Counted from the stretch's first letter, positions 35,800 through 44,711 are shown. The stretch: 64,000 nucleotides of DNA from Micromonospora coriariae (GCF_900091455.1 NZ_LT607412.1:2108001-2172000); one strand, 5' to 3'. Notes: generated from the sequence alone by a model not told the origin. A program made the numbers and translations.

Positions 35800-37176
35800 T
35801 TGGGTTCCGACCACACCCGCTCCGCTCCGTCCGCCCCGCCCCGGGTGCGACGGATCCTCGTCGCGACGGTGGTGCCCCTCTTCGTCGCGACCGTGGTCGC
35901 CGCGGTCGTGCTCTGGCCCCGCGACGGGTCACCGCGGACCGACGGCGGCACGAACGTGCCGCGCTACCACGGCACGGTGACCCGGGTGGTGACCGAGCCG
36001 TGCCCACCGGCGGCGCCGGGCCCCGAGGGCACACCGAGCGTCGGGGATGGGCCGTGCGGCACGGTGGACGTCCGGGTGAACGACGGGTCGGCCTCCGGCC
36101 AGCGGGTCCAGACACCGGTGCCGGCCGGACCCGGCGCGCCCCGGGTCGAGGTCGACGACGAGGTGATCCTGGTCGAACTGACCGACCCGACCGATCCCAC
36201 CGCCAGCAGTTGGAACATCGCCGAACACCAGCGCGGCACGCCGCTGCTGTGGCTGGCGGTGATCTTCGCGGCCGCGATCGTCGCGTTCGGCCGGTGGCGG
36301 GGGCTGGCCGCGCTGGCCGGCCTGGCCGCGAGCTTCGCCATCCTGCTCACCTTCGTGCTGCCCGGAATCGGCGCCGGCCGGTCACCGCTGCTGGTAGCGG
36401 TGGTCGGCGCCGCGCTGATCATGTTCGTGGTGCTCTACCTGACGCACGGGGTCAGCGCGCAGACCTCGGTCGCGGTGCTCGGCACCCTGGGCAGCCTGGT
36501 GCTCACCGGCGTACTGGCCACCATCGTCAGCGGTGCCACGCACCTCACCGGCTTCGGCAGCGAGGACGCCACCGCCCTGTCGATGTTCCAGGCCGACGTG
36601 GACCTGCACGGCCTGCTGCTCGCCGGGATCATCATCGGCTCTCTCGGCGTGCTGGACGACGTGACGGTCACCCAGGCGGCCACCGTGGCCGAGCTGGCCA
36701 ACGCCAACCCCGGGTTGACCCGGTTGCAGCTCTACCGGGCCGCGACCCGGGTCGGCCGGGCACACATCGCCTCCACCGTCAACACCATCGTGCTGGCGTA
36801 CGCGGGCGCCTCGTTGCCGCTGCTGCTCCTGCTCACCGCCGACTCGCGACCGATCGGACAGATCCTGACCAGCGAGTTCCTCGCGCAGGAGATCGTTCGC
36901 AGCGGCGTCGCCACGCTCGGGCTGATCGCCGCCGTACCGCTGACCACCGGGCTGGCCGCGATGGTGACCGCAGCCGGCCGGCAGCCCACCGCGCGCGCCG
37001 CCGAAGCGCCCGCCCCGCGACCCCAGCCCGACCGCGCCGAGGCACTGGCCGCACTGAGCTTCCCGCGCACGGGTCGGTCCGACCCCACGTCGCCCGACCC
37101 GGCGCGGACCACCCCCTCATCCACCGCCACCGACCGGTGGCCAGAGCCGAACAGGAGCACGGATACGGCATGGTGA
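35800..37176 (+). CDS. YibE/F family membrane protein
   Basis: A 458-aa protein. One N-terminal helix (ILVATVVPLFVATVVAAVVL) is followed by an extracytoplasmic OB-like domain, then about seven hydrophobic helices with the YibE/F signatures GIGAGRSPLLVAVVGAALIMF, GITIIGSLGVLDDVTVTQAA-like IIIGSLGVLDDVTVTQAATV, and AHIASTVNTIVLAYAGASLP. The ~70-residue C-terminal tail is proline-rich. The family's substrate is unproven. I favour the TTG at 35800, seven bases after GGGAG, over ATG 35689, because the extra residues are low-complexity. A TAGCAT hexamer at 35582 may belong to a promoter with a long leader. Confidence 0.85.
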   Translation: MGSDHTRSAPSAPPRVRRILVATVVPLFVATVVAAVVLWPRDGSPRTDGGTNVPRYHGTVTRVVTEPCPPAAPGPEGTPSVGDGPCGTVDVRVNDGSASGQRVQTPVPAGPGAPRVEVDDEVILVELTDPTDPTASSWNIAEHQRGTPLLWLAVIFAAAIVAFGRWRGLAALAGLAASFAILLTFVLPGIGAGRSPLLVAVVGAALIMFVVLYLTHGVSAQTSVAVLGTLGSLVLTGVLATIVSGATHLTGFGSEDATALSMFQADVDLHGLLLAGIIIGSLGVLDDVTVTQAATVAELANANPGLTRLQLYRAATRVGRAHIASTVNTIVLAYAGASLPLLLLLTADSRPIGQILTSEFLAQEIVRSGVATLGLIAAVPLTTGLAAMVTAAGRQPTARAAEAPAPRPQPDRAEALAALSFPRTGRSDPTSPDPARTTPSSTATDRWPEPNRSTDTAW

Positions 37177-37289
37177 CACTCCTCAACGTGACCGGATGGG
37201 GCGTCCGCCCTGAGAACCGCATCACTGGTCACTCAGCGCCATGGCGAAATGACGCTTTTAGTCGGTATCAGGGCGTAGCTCAGCCGGTG

Positions 37290-37472
37290 GGCTCTCGGGT
37301 AACCTCGCTGCCGGTTACCGATGTAGGCGCTAAGCGGCGCCTGCGGTGCCACCGCCCAATCGCCAACCGGCGAGCCGGGAACCCAGGTACGTGGGGTGAA
37401 TCCGCGACAGCGGTAGGGGCCACTTCCGCCCCGAACCCGTCAGCTAACCCGGTCGGCGGTCGACGGAAGGGA
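37290..37472 (+). promoter_or_regulatory. ydaO/yuaA-type cyclic-di-AMP riboswitch
   Basis: The diagnostic core elements are in order: CCAATCGCC near 37358, GGGGTGAATC near 37395, GGTAGGG near 37412, and CCGAACCCGTCAGCTAACCC near 37434-37453. The closing helix comes just before the GGAAGGG ribosome site of the hydrolase gene at 37478. In actinobacteria this class binds c-di-AMP and represses cell-wall hydrolases (rpfA, NlpC/P60 types). The 5' boundary is approximate; a GGTAACC/GGTTACC hairpin (37298-37319) lies at the left side. No separate terminator was identified between the aptamer and the gene. Confidence 0.85.
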
Positions 37473-37477
37473 ACATT

Positions 37478-38497
37478 GTGACGGCACCCCTACGCCGCTG
37501 GTTGACACCCGTGGTGGCCGTGATCGCCGCACTGACCGTGCTCGCCGGCCCCCTCCCGGCCCACGCCGCCCCGACGACCCCCACACCGTCCGGGCACGAG
37601 GAGGACGGCGAGCCCGCGCTGCTCAACGACGTGATCGAGCAGACCAACCGCAAATACTCGGCGGCCAAGTCCAAGCTGAACAAGTCGAAGCAGAAGCAGC
37701 TGCAGCTGGCGCTGGAGGTCGACAAGGCCAAGGCCGACCTGGCCGCACTGGCGCCGGAGGTCGGGCAGATCGCCGCCCAGTCGTACCGCACCGGCCGGAT
37801 CGGCCCGATGGCGATGCTGCTGGAGAGCGAAGCCCCCGACTCGTTCGTCCAACGTGCCGCCGCGCTCGATGAGATGAACATGGTCAACGAGAAGAAGCTC
37901 GCCGAGGTCAACGCGGTGAAGGCCCGCGCCGAGCAGGCCAAGCTGGCCCTCGACGTGGAGGTCCGCGAGCAGCAGAAGCAGACCGCCCTGATGGCCAAGG
38001 AGAAGCGCGACGCGGACAAGGCGCTCGCCCTGGTCGGCGGGAAGGGCTTCACCGGCGGGCTGGTCTCGGCGACCTCGCCGGTCGCCCGGCTCGGCCCGGG
38101 CCGGACCTCCGACGGCGACTGGAAGTCCGAGTCGTGCAGCGAGAACGACCCGACCACGTCCGGCTGCGTCACCCCGCGCACGCTGCACGCGTACAAGGAG
38201 GTCAAGCGGGCCGGCTTCAACCGGTTCGTCGGCTGCTACCGATCCGGGGGGCCGTGGGAGCACCCGAAGGGCCGCGCCTGCGACTGGTCCCTGCAGAAGA
38301 GCGGCTTCAGCCCGTGGCACAACGAGGACACCCGGACGTACGGCAACAACGTCGCCGCGTTCCTCATTCGCAACGCCGACCGGCTCGGCATCTACTACGT
38401 GATCTGGAACCGGCAGATCTGGTTCCCGGCGACCGGCTGGAAGTCGTACAGCGGGCCGTCGAACCACACCGACCACGTGCACATGTCACTGCTCTGA
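37478..38497 (+). CDS. Secreted coiled-coil cell-wall hydrolase with ARB_07466-like C-terminal domain
   Basis: A 339-aa protein. Signal peptide residues 1-31 (VVAVIAALTVLAGPLPAHAA). Residues ~45-190 are a long coiled coil rich in Lys, Glu, Gln and Ala (NRKYSAAKSKLNKSKQKQ...), as in RipA/PcsB-type hydrolases. Residues ~230-339 form an extensin-like/ARB_07466 domain with HPKGRACDW and NHTDHVHMSLL, whose His and Asp residues suggest a zinc-dependent peptidase of the M15-like type. The GTG start follows the riboswitch, so c-di-AMP should control it in cell-wall remodelling or resuscitation. Confidence 0.88.
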   Translation: MTAPLRRWLTPVVAVIAALTVLAGPLPAHAAPTTPTPSGHEEDGEPALLNDVIEQTNRKYSAAKSKLNKSKQKQLQLALEVDKAKADLAALAPEVGQIAAQSYRTGRIGPMAMLLESEAPDSFVQRAAALDEMNMVNEKKLAEVNAVKARAEQAKLALDVEVREQQKQTALMAKEKRDADKALALVGGKGFTGGLVSATSPVARLGPGRTSDGDWKSESCSENDPTTSGCVTPRTLHAYKEVKRAGFNRFVGCYRSGGPWEHPKGRACDWSLQKSGFSPWHNEDTRTYGNNVAAFLIRNADRLGIYYVIWNRQIWFPATGWKSYSGPSNHTDHVHMSLL

Positions 38498-38511
38498 CCC
38501 ACGCGTTCCCT

Positions 38512-38550
38512 GTCGAGGGCCGTCCCGCGTCACGCGGGGCGGCCCTCGAC
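38512..38550. terminator. 19-bp hairpin terminator
   Basis: 38512-38530 pairs with 38532-38550 over 19 positions with one G-T, around a single-base gap. It lies between the convergent hydrolase and carbonic anhydrase genes. Confidence 0.8.
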
Positions 38551-38554
38551 GCGT

Positions 38555-39274
38555 TCAGGCTGCGGGCGCGGCGGGCGTGCCGGCGTCGATCGGTACGTCG
38601 AGCGTCGTGGCCGGCACGGCGGCCACCGGACGCACGACTCCGGCGGAGAGCCGGTACGACACCCCCACCACCGCGCACCGCCCCCGCGCCACCTCGGCGG
38701 CCAGCACGGGCGACTGCCCGAGCAGCGCCTCGACGGTCTGGGCGATGTGGATGTCGACTATGCCGTCGATGTCGTCCACCCCCTCCTCCTCGGCCCGACG
38801 CAGGCTGGGCAGCACGGCGTCGACCACCGCGCGCAGGTGCCCCTGGGGCGGGGTGCCGGTGGCCGCCGACTCCCGGGCGGCCTGCACCGCACCACACGAG
38901 TCGTGCCCGAGCACCACCACCAGCGGGGTGCCGAGCACGGTCACCGCGTACTCCACGCTGCCCAGCACCTCCGGGCCGGTGGTGTGCCCGGCGGTACGGA
39001 CCACGAACAGGTCGCCCAGCCCACGATCGAAGATGATCTCGGCGGCCAAGCGGGAGTCGGAGCAGCCGACGATCACCGCGAAGGGGTGCTGCCCGTCGGC
39101 CACCGCGGCCCGGTGTCCGGCATCCTGGTTGGGGTGACGGGGTGCGCCGCGGACGAAGCGCCGGTTTCCGGCGGCCAGCTCGGCGTACGCCTGGGCCGGC
39201 TCGGTGAGCGCTGGAGTCGGGTCGGCAGTACGCTGCGAACCCGGCTGCCGGCCGGGTGTACCGGGATTGCTCAT
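38555..39274 (-). CDS. Beta-class carbonic anhydrase
   Basis: A 239-aa enzyme. Zinc ligands Cys71 (GCSDSR), His124 and Cys127 (GHDSCGA), with the Asp73-Arg75 dyad of the beta class. It interconverts CO2 and bicarbonate in the cytoplasm. GAGGTG six bases before the ATG at 39274 fixes the start. The C-terminal ~15 residues (GTPAAPAA) are low-complexity. The gene diverges from a winged-helix regulator across a 199-base region. Confidence 0.93.
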   Translation of the reverse strand: MSNPGTPGRQPGSQRTADPTPALTEPAQAYAELAAGNRRFVRGAPRHPNQDAGHRAAVADGQHPFAVIVGCSDSRLAAEIIFDRGLGDLFVVRTAGHTTGPEVLGSVEYAVTVLGTPLVVVLGHDSCGAVQAARESAATGTPPQGHLRAVVDAVLPSLRRAEEEGVDDIDGIVDIHIAQTVEALLGQSPVLAAEVARGRCAVVGVSYRLSAGVVRPVAAVPATTLDVPIDAGTPAAPAA

Positions 39275-39382
39275 CCCCGCACCTCTTTCCACGCGTTTGA
39301 CCTGCTCAACCGACTCATCAGCGGGGCGGCGGCGGGCGCTGGTCCGGGCTCCACGGTCACACGCACCACAAGATGCGTCAAG

Positions 39383-39397
39383 CTATACGTGATATAG
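39383..39397. promoter_or_regulatory. AT-rich palindrome, candidate operator of the winged-helix regulator
   Basis: CTATA-CGTGA-TATAG lies in a short AT-rich patch between the divergent carbonic anhydrase and regulator genes, conspicuous against the surrounding GC. Assignment to the neighbouring regulator is by position. Confidence 0.45.
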
Positions 39398-39473
39398 ATT
39401 TCATACGTTGCCCCTCGGGCCGGTGCTCCGGCGGCGCTCCGGGGGCACGAGGTACGGGAGAGGCGGACCCACG

Positions 39474-39812
39474 ATGGCGAGCTCGGCGACGGCGGCCGGC
39501 GACACCGGCGGCCGGAACTGGACGTTCCTCACCAACCACGGGCACGTGCTGCTGGCCATCGGCCGCGACCCCACCGCGCGGCTGCGCGACGTGGCGGCCG
39601 AGGTCGGCGTGACCGAGCGGGCCGCGCAGGCGATCGTCGCCGACCTGGAGGCCGGCGGCTACCTGCGCCGCACCCGTGTCGGGCGGCGCAACGAGTACAC
39701 CCTCAACCCGGCCGGCCACTTCCGGCACCCCGCCGAGGCCGACCGCCAGGTCGGCGCCCTGCTCGCGCTCTTCGCCGAGACACCCGCCCCGGAGGCCGCC
39801 CGCCGCGCCTGA
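39474..39812 (+). CDS. Winged-helix transcriptional regulator (MarR/ArsR-like)
   Basis: A 112-aa protein. The helix-turn-helix DVAAEVGVTERAAQAIVADL is followed by the wing EAGGYLRRTRVGRRNEYTL, a compact winged helix close to MarR/ArsR-type regulators. There are no obvious metal-ligand cysteines. It diverges from carbonic anhydrase, which is its likely target. The ATG at 39474 is preceded by AGGCGG; the longer frame to 39408 is GC-biased leader. Confidence 0.75.
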   Translation: MASSATAAGDTGGRNWTFLTNHGHVLLAIGRDPTARLRDVAAEVGVTERAAQAIVADLEAGGYLRRTRVGRRNEYTLNPAGHFRHPAEADRQVGALLALFAETPAPEAARRA

Positions 39813-39829
39813 CCGCAATCGCCGGGCCG

Positions 39830-39857
39830 TTGCCCGACCGGGACACAGCGGTAATCT
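39830..39857 (+). promoter_or_regulatory. Promoter of the first mycosin gene
   Basis: TTGCCC (39830-39835) and TAATCT (39852-39857) are separated by 16 bases. The expected start site falls on the GTG start codon at 39864, implying a leaderless transcript. Confidence 0.6.
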
Positions 39858-39863
39858 CTGCGG

Positions 39864-41111
39864 GTGCGCGAATGCCTGCCGTTGAGCGCGACCGACCCGT
39901 CCCGCCGCCGTACCGGACGTGCCGTCCGCGCCGTCCTCAGTGGAACGCTGGCGGTCCTGCTCGGCGCCGCCCTGGTGGCCGTACCCTCCCCGGCGGTCGC
40001 GGCGCCGCCCACCTGCGGCCCAGCTGGCGAGGACGGCCTGGTGGAGATGCCGTGGGCACTGCGCCGGCTGGACCCGGCCTCGGCCTGGCCGCTGTCCCGG
40101 GGCGACGGCGTGACGGTGGCGGTCATCGACTCCGGGGTCTCTGCCGCCCACCCGCTGCTCAAGGGCCAGGTGATCGAGGGCCGGGACTTCAACGGCCTGG
40201 AGGCCAAGCAGGGCCAGTGCGACATGGCCGGGCACGGCACGATGGTGGCCGGCATCATCGCCGGCAAGGAGGGCACCGGCGTACCGTTCAGCGGCATCGC
40301 CCCGGCCGCCCGCATCCTGCCGATCCGGGTACTGCCGGACACCAGGGGCACAAACGACGAGGCGCTGCCCGGGCAGATCGCCGCGGCCATCGACTACGCG
40401 GTGCAGCAGGGCGCCGATGTGATCAATCTGTCCCTGGTGACCCTGGACCGCCCCGAGCTCAAGGCGGCGGTCGAGAACGCGCTCGCGAAGCGGGTGGTAC
40501 TGGTTGCCGCCGCCGGCAACCGGCAGGAGCAGCAGCAGGAAAAGACGGGCTACCCGGCCGCGTACGACGGTGTGATCGCCGTGGCCGGCGTCGACGAGCA
40601 GGGCGGCCACGTGGGCACCTCGGTCAGCGGCGCCTACGTCGACGTCGCCGCGCCGGGGTTGAACATCGTCGGCCCGGCCCCGCGCGGCACCGGCTACCGC
40701 GCCGAACCGACCGGCGGCACCAGCTTCGCCGCCGCGTACGTGTCGGGAGTGGCCGCGCTCGTCCGGGCCGCCCACCCGGGACTCGACCCACACCAGGTCG
40801 CCGACCGGCTGGAACGGACCGCGGACAACCCGCCGGACGGGCACAACGCGGAGGTCGGCTACGGCGTGGTCAACCCGTACCGGGCCGTGTCGAGCCTGCT
40901 GGGCACCCGTACCGATCCGCCCGCCGGTGCGCTTCCGGCGCCCGCCCGGTCGGACGACCCGCTGAGCTGGCAACGCACCGCCGCGATCTGGGCCGCCGCG
41001 ATCGGCGGGCTGCTCGCCGCGCTGCTGCTGGCCGCCCGGCCGATCGTGAACCGGGGCCGCCGGCGCGGCTGGCGCCCGGGCCGGCGCACCGACTCACCGA
41101 TCACCAACTGA
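39864..41111 (+). CDS. mycP: Type VII secretion-associated serine protease (mycosin) 1
   Basis: A 415-aa subtilisin-type protease. Signal peptide 1-47. Catalytic Asp89 (VAVIDSGVS), His124 (GHGTMVAG) and Ser287 (GGTSFAAAYVSG). A C-terminal membrane helix (~370-392, TAAIWAAAIGGLLAALLLAA) anchors it with the protease outside. Mycosins stabilise and process substrates of ESX systems. It is transcribed away from the ESX genes as a single gene, and a second mycosin lies 2 kb away. Confidence 0.92.
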   Translation: MRECLPLSATDPSRRRTGRAVRAVLSGTLAVLLGAALVAVPSPAVAAPPTCGPAGEDGLVEMPWALRRLDPASAWPLSRGDGVTVAVIDSGVSAAHPLLKGQVIEGRDFNGLEAKQGQCDMAGHGTMVAGIIAGKEGTGVPFSGIAPAARILPIRVLPDTRGTNDEALPGQIAAAIDYAVQQGADVINLSLVTLDRPELKAAVENALAKRVVLVAAAGNRQEQQQEKTGYPAAYDGVIAVAGVDEQGGHVGTSVSGAYVDVAAPGLNIVGPAPRGTGYRAEPTGGTSFAAAYVSGVAALVRAAHPGLDPHQVADRLERTADNPPDGHNAEVGYGVVNPYRAVSSLLGTRTDPPAGALPAPARSDDPLSWQRTAAIWAAAIGGLLAALLLAARPIVNRGRRRGWRPGRRTDSPITN

Positions 41112-41208
41112 CCGGCGCCGGTTTGATCGCGCCTGACTCGCCGGGCGGTGGTCGTGCGCACCACGGCACCGACGGGTCGTCCTCGTCGATGCCGTGGTGT
41201 CCCGACGA

Positions 41209-42564
41209 TCAGCGCAGGATGCCGGAGGTGCCACCGCCGTCGGCGCCCCACACGTCCTCGTCCTCCTCCAGCCAGGTGTTGCGGGGAGCCTCCTCCTCGC
41301 CGTAGCCGGCGCCCGCACCGGCGCCCATCCCGGCCATACCCGCGCCTCGCGCACCCGCGCCGCGGCCGCCGGCCCCGGCACCCGTCGCGCCCCGACCGGC
41401 ACCACCCCGGCCGGCACCGCCGCCGGCGGCGCCACCCATCCCGGGTGCCATGCCGCCGCCCGCGCCCAACTTGCCGCCCGCGCCGACGCGACCGCTGCCC
41501 CGGCCACCGCCGCGGCCGGCGCCCGCCGCGCCACCACCCATCATCGGGCCCATGCCGGGGGAAACCGCCCGACCGAGCGCGCCGCCGCCCGCGAGAGCGC
41601 CGGTGCCAGCGCCCGCGCTACCCAGGCCGCCGCCGCTGCCGAGCCCACCGGCACCACCCAGACCGGAGGAGCCCAGCCCGCCGCCGCCCAGGCCGGAGCC
41701 GAGACCGGGCGCGCCGCCCCCGCCGGCACCCGCCAGCCCGCTGCTGTAGTCGTCCGGCAGACCGCCGGTGCCCGGCACCCCGCCGGTGCCGGGGTAGGCG
41801 CCCGAACCGGTGTCGTAACCGCCGGAGAGGTCGGGGTGCGCGCCGGAACCGCCGGGCAGGCTACCCGTGTCCGGCATGCCCTTGGCGTCGATCGAGGGCT
41901 TGCCGCCCAGGTCGCCGATGGACGGTTTACCGCCGATGTCCGGTACGGAGCCGACCCCGCCACCACCGCCGCCACCGTTGTCCAGCTTGGGAATCTCGGT
42001 CTTCGGTGTCTTGTTCTCGAAGCCGCTCGCGTCACCCGGGGTGCCCGGGGCGATGTTCTGGTAGTCGCCGCTGACCCGCTGGTAGACGCCGGCCGCCTCC
42101 TCGGACCGGTCGTTGATCCAGTCGGCGACCGCGGTCACCGGATCCAACCAGCCGAGGAAATCCGGCGCGACCTTGGCCTCGAAGAAACCCACGCTGAGGG
42201 TCAGCTTGGCGTTCCGTGCCTCCAGCACGTCGTTGACGCAGGTCGCCGGGACCGGAAAGTCCCGCTGGGCGGCGGTGAGTTTCTCGGCGGCGCTCTTGAG
42301 CGACTGGACGATGCCGGTGCCCTTCTCGGCATCCGCCACGATGTTCCCGGTGTCCTTGGCGATCTGCTCGACGTGACCCTTGAACGCCTCGTACGCCGGG
42401 CCCTTCCAGACCGTGCCCAGGTCCTTGATGTTGGTGTCGAGACTCTGCTTGACGTTGTTGAGATTCTTGATCAGCTGTTCCCAGCCGAGGGCGGCGCTCT
42501 CCACGTCACCCGGCCGGCCGTCGATGACGACCTTCTGGCACATCTCTTCCCAGCTCAGGCCCAT
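41209..42564 (-). CDS. Large WXG100-like glycine-rich type VII substrate
   Basis: A 451-aa protein starting MGLSWEEMCQKVVIDGRPGD. The N-terminal ~190 residues are helical with WKGPAYEAFKGHVEQIA, a W-x-G turn typical of WXG100/PPE-like proteins. From ~200 it is a Gly/Ala/Pro-rich tail without hydrophobic helices. It ends in TWLEEDEDVWGADGGG, a tail shared with the 430-aa protein at 54961. GGGGAGG before the ATG at 42564 supports the start. It is encoded with its presumed partner (42581-43147) after 16 bases, in an operon with mycosin 2. Confidence 0.78.
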   Translation of the reverse strand: MGLSWEEMCQKVVIDGRPGDVESAALGWEQLIKNLNNVKQSLDTNIKDLGTVWKGPAYEAFKGHVEQIAKDTGNIVADAEKGTGIVQSLKSAAEKLTAAQRDFPVPATCVNDVLEARNAKLTLSVGFFEAKVAPDFLGWLDPVTAVADWINDRSEEAAGVYQRVSGDYQNIAPGTPGDASGFENKTPKTEIPKLDNGGGGGGGVGSVPDIGGKPSIGDLGGKPSIDAKGMPDTGSLPGGSGAHPDLSGGYDTGSGAYPGTGGVPGTGGLPDDYSSGLAGAGGGGAPGLGSGLGGGGLGSSGLGGAGGLGSGGGLGSAGAGTGALAGGGALGRAVSPGMGPMMGGGAAGAGRGGGRGSGRVGAGGKLGAGGGMAPGMGGAAGGGAGRGGAGRGATGAGAGGRGAGARGAGMAGMGAGAGAGYGEEEAPRNTWLEEDEDVWGADGGGTSGILR

Positions 42565-42580
42565 CTGCGTCCTCCCCGTT

Positions 42581-43147
42581 CTAGCGACCGTCGCCGTTGC
42601 CGGCCACGTCGCCGAAGACCCGCTGCATGTCGGCGGCGGACATCGCGTTGGCGTGCTCCGCCGTCTCGTAGTTTTCCTTGACCTGACGCAGTGCCTCCGC
42701 CGCGTCGTACAGGCTCTGGGAGAGCCGCCGGACGCCGCTCTCGGTGCCCTGGTAGAGCCCCTGGTGCTTGGCTGCCAACCGGCCGGCCCAGTCGAAGCCG
42801 CCGAGCGGGCTCGCCGGGCCACCGGGCGCCCCGGCCGCCGCGCCGGCACCCGCACCGCCCATCAGGTCCTGGATGTCGACCATGTCGTAGGAGAGCTTGT
42901 TCAGGTACGCCGCATGGGTCTCCAGCCAGTCGATGGCCGAGTCCAGGCTGGTGGCGTCCCACTCGGTCTTGACGCCGGCCTCGCCGGGCGCGGTGACCAG
43001 ACCCTTCGGCGTCGCGGCATGGTTGACGTTGTCGATCTCGAAGCCGGTCACTGCCAGACCCGGCGTCATCACCCCGGCCGCCGGAACCGGGATGTAGATG
43101 TCGTTTGCCTCGAACCGTTCCGGCTGCTTGGTCGTGTCGTCCGTCAT
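42581..43147 (-). CDS. Type VII helical protein with YxxxE motif, partner of the 41209-42564 product
   Basis: A 188-aa protein beginning MTDDTTKQPERFEANDIYIP. The C-terminal half is helical, ending ENYETAEHANAMSAADMQ. YETAE fits the YxxxD/E secretion signal. The N-terminal segment has no known fold. GGGGAGGGG lies before the ATG at 43147. The helical-pair layout (one partner with W-x-G, one with YxxxE) suggests a secreted dimer, as for PE-PPE proteins. Confidence 0.7.
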   Translation of the reverse strand: MTDDTTKQPERFEANDIYIPVPAAGVMTPGLAVTGFEIDNVNHAATPKGLVTAPGEAGVKTEWDATSLDSAIDWLETHAAYLNKLSYDMVDIQDLMGGAGAGAAAGAPGGPASPLGGFDWAGRLAAKHQGLYQGTESGVRRLSQSLYDAAEALRQVKENYETAEHANAMSAADMQRVFGDVAGNGDGR

Positions 43148-43184
43148 CGGTCCCCTCCCCAAAAACCTGACTGGTGGTCCGCGC

Positions 43185-44711
43185 TCACTGCTGCTGTGGG
43201 CCGGGTGGCGGTGGAACGTGCCCCGGGCCGGCACCCGGCCAGCCGGGCCCGCCCGTCGGCGGTGCCGGGGCGGCCTGAGCCGGCGGATAGCCGGGCGCGG
43301 GTTGGCCCGGCGGCGGATAGCCCGGCGTGGTCTGAGCCGGCGGATAGCCCGGCGGTGGGTACCCCGGCGCGGGCTGGCCCGCCGGCGGACCGTAGCCCGG
43401 GCCGGGCTGTTGCGGTGGAGCCTGAGCCGCTGGTGTCGGCCAACCGGGCGGACCCGCGGGCCAACCGGACGGCGGCCCCGGAGGGCCGGGAAGCGGGCCG
43501 CCGACGGCCGCCCGCGCGCGCCGCTTGCGACGCCGCAGCACCACCAGCAGGATGACCAGCGCGACAATCGGCACGGCCAGGCAGAGCCCCACCTGGACGA
43601 TGGCACCGGCCCTGTTGCTGACCCCGAACTCGACAGCCGGACCGTCATCGTCGCCGGGCCGGGCGGCACCGCCACCGGGCCGGGTCGGATCGGCCGCCGC
43701 GCCCTCCAGCAGCGGATTGGCCGTGACCGCCGGCACCGAGCGGGTCAGCGCGGCGAGCGGGTCGACCGCACCGAAGCCGAACTGCGGGTCCCGACCGGCC
43801 GGCCCGGCATCGCGTGCGGTCTTGACCAGCCGGTTGATGACGTTGACCGCGTCGAGGTTCGGATACCTGGCCCGGACCAGCGCCGCCACCCCGGAGAGGA
43901 TGGCGGCTGCCGAGCTGGTGCCGCTGGCCACCGTGTAGCCGTTCGGCGAGACCGCCTTGGGCGCCGGCCCGATGATGCTCTCCATGGGCGCGGCGAGCAC
44001 GATCTCCGGACCCTGCACCGAGCCGGCGAAGAAGCCACCGCGCTTGTTCAGCCCGGAAACGGCGATCACGCCGGGGATGTTGGCCGGAACGGTGACCTGC
44101 CGGTCGCCCTCCTCGACGTTTCCGGCGGAGACGACCACCACCGCGTCCTTGCCCAGGGCGTACTTCACGGCGTCCGTCAGGTCCGGGTCGGGGCGAGCCG
44201 GGTCACCACCGTAGGAGATGTTGATGACGTCCGCGCCCGCGTCCGCCGCCCAGCGGATCGCGAGGACCATGTCGATGCCGGCCGCACGGGGCCCCATGGA
44301 GACCGGGAGGATCTTCGCGGCCGGCGCGATGCCCAACTCCCGTGTCGTGCTCCCACCGCGGCCGGCGATGATGCCGGCCATCGAGGTGCCGTGCCCGGAC
44401 TCCGGGTCGTCGTCGCGCCGCCCGTCCGGAGCGGCGGCGGCATTCACCCCGTGCCCCGGCAGCACCTGACCGCGCAGGTCAGGGTGCGAAGGGTCCACAC
44501 CGGAGTCGATGACCGCGACCACCACGCCCTTGCCCTGGGTGATCTTGTGCGCCTGGGGAATCTTCAGCGAGTCGAGATACCACTGCAGGCCACGGACCGT
44601 GTCGGCGGCGTGGGCGGGTGCCGGCACCACGGCGGAGGCCATCGCGGTACACAACGCCAACACGGCCGCGGCGGTGAACCGCGCCGAACGGAAAGACTTC
44701 CCCGTACCCAT
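43185..44711 (-). CDS. Type VII secretion-associated serine protease (mycosin) 2
   Basis: A 508-aa protease. Signal peptide to ~36 (AHAAD). Catalytic Asp69 (VAVIDSGVD), His108 (SGHGTSMAG) and Ser266 (ASGTSSAAA). A membrane helix lies at ~395-417 (VGLCLAVPIVALVILLVVLR). After it comes an ~85-residue cytoplasmic tail of proline/glycine repeats (GYPPPG type), which mycosin 1 lacks. GGGAGAG precedes the ATG at 44711. It heads the operon of the large substrate pair. Confidence 0.9.
   Translation of the reverse strand: MGTGKSFRSARFTAAAVLALCTAMASAVVPAPAHAADTVRGLQWYLDSLKIPQAHKITQGKGVVVAVIDSGVDPSHPDLRGQVLPGHGVNAAAAPDGRRDDDPESGHGTSMAGIIAGRGGSTTRELGIAPAAKILPVSMGPRAAGIDMVLAIRWAADAGADVINISYGGDPARPDPDLTDAVKYALGKDAVVVVSAGNVEEGDRQVTVPANIPGVIAVSGLNKRGGFFAGSVQGPEIVLAAPMESIIGPAPKAVSPNGYTVASGTSSAAAILSGVAALVRARYPNLDAVNVINRLVKTARDAGPAGRDPQFGFGAVDPLAALTRSVPAVTANPLLEGAAADPTRPGGGAARPGDDDGPAVEFGVSNRAGAIVQVGLCLAVPIVALVILLVVLRRRKRRARAAVGGPLPGPPGPPSGWPAGPPGWPTPAAQAPPQQPGPGYGPPAGQPAPGYPPPGYPPAQTTPGYPPPGQPAPGYPPAQAAPAPPTGGPGWPGAGPGHVPPPPGPQQQ

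Noticed and set aside
37271..37330. A tRNA-like 5' end (GGGCGTAGCTCAGCCGGTGG)
   Set aside because: No anticodon arm or TTCGA T-loop follows at the right distance. The segment lies at the left edge of the c-di-AMP riboswitch region.
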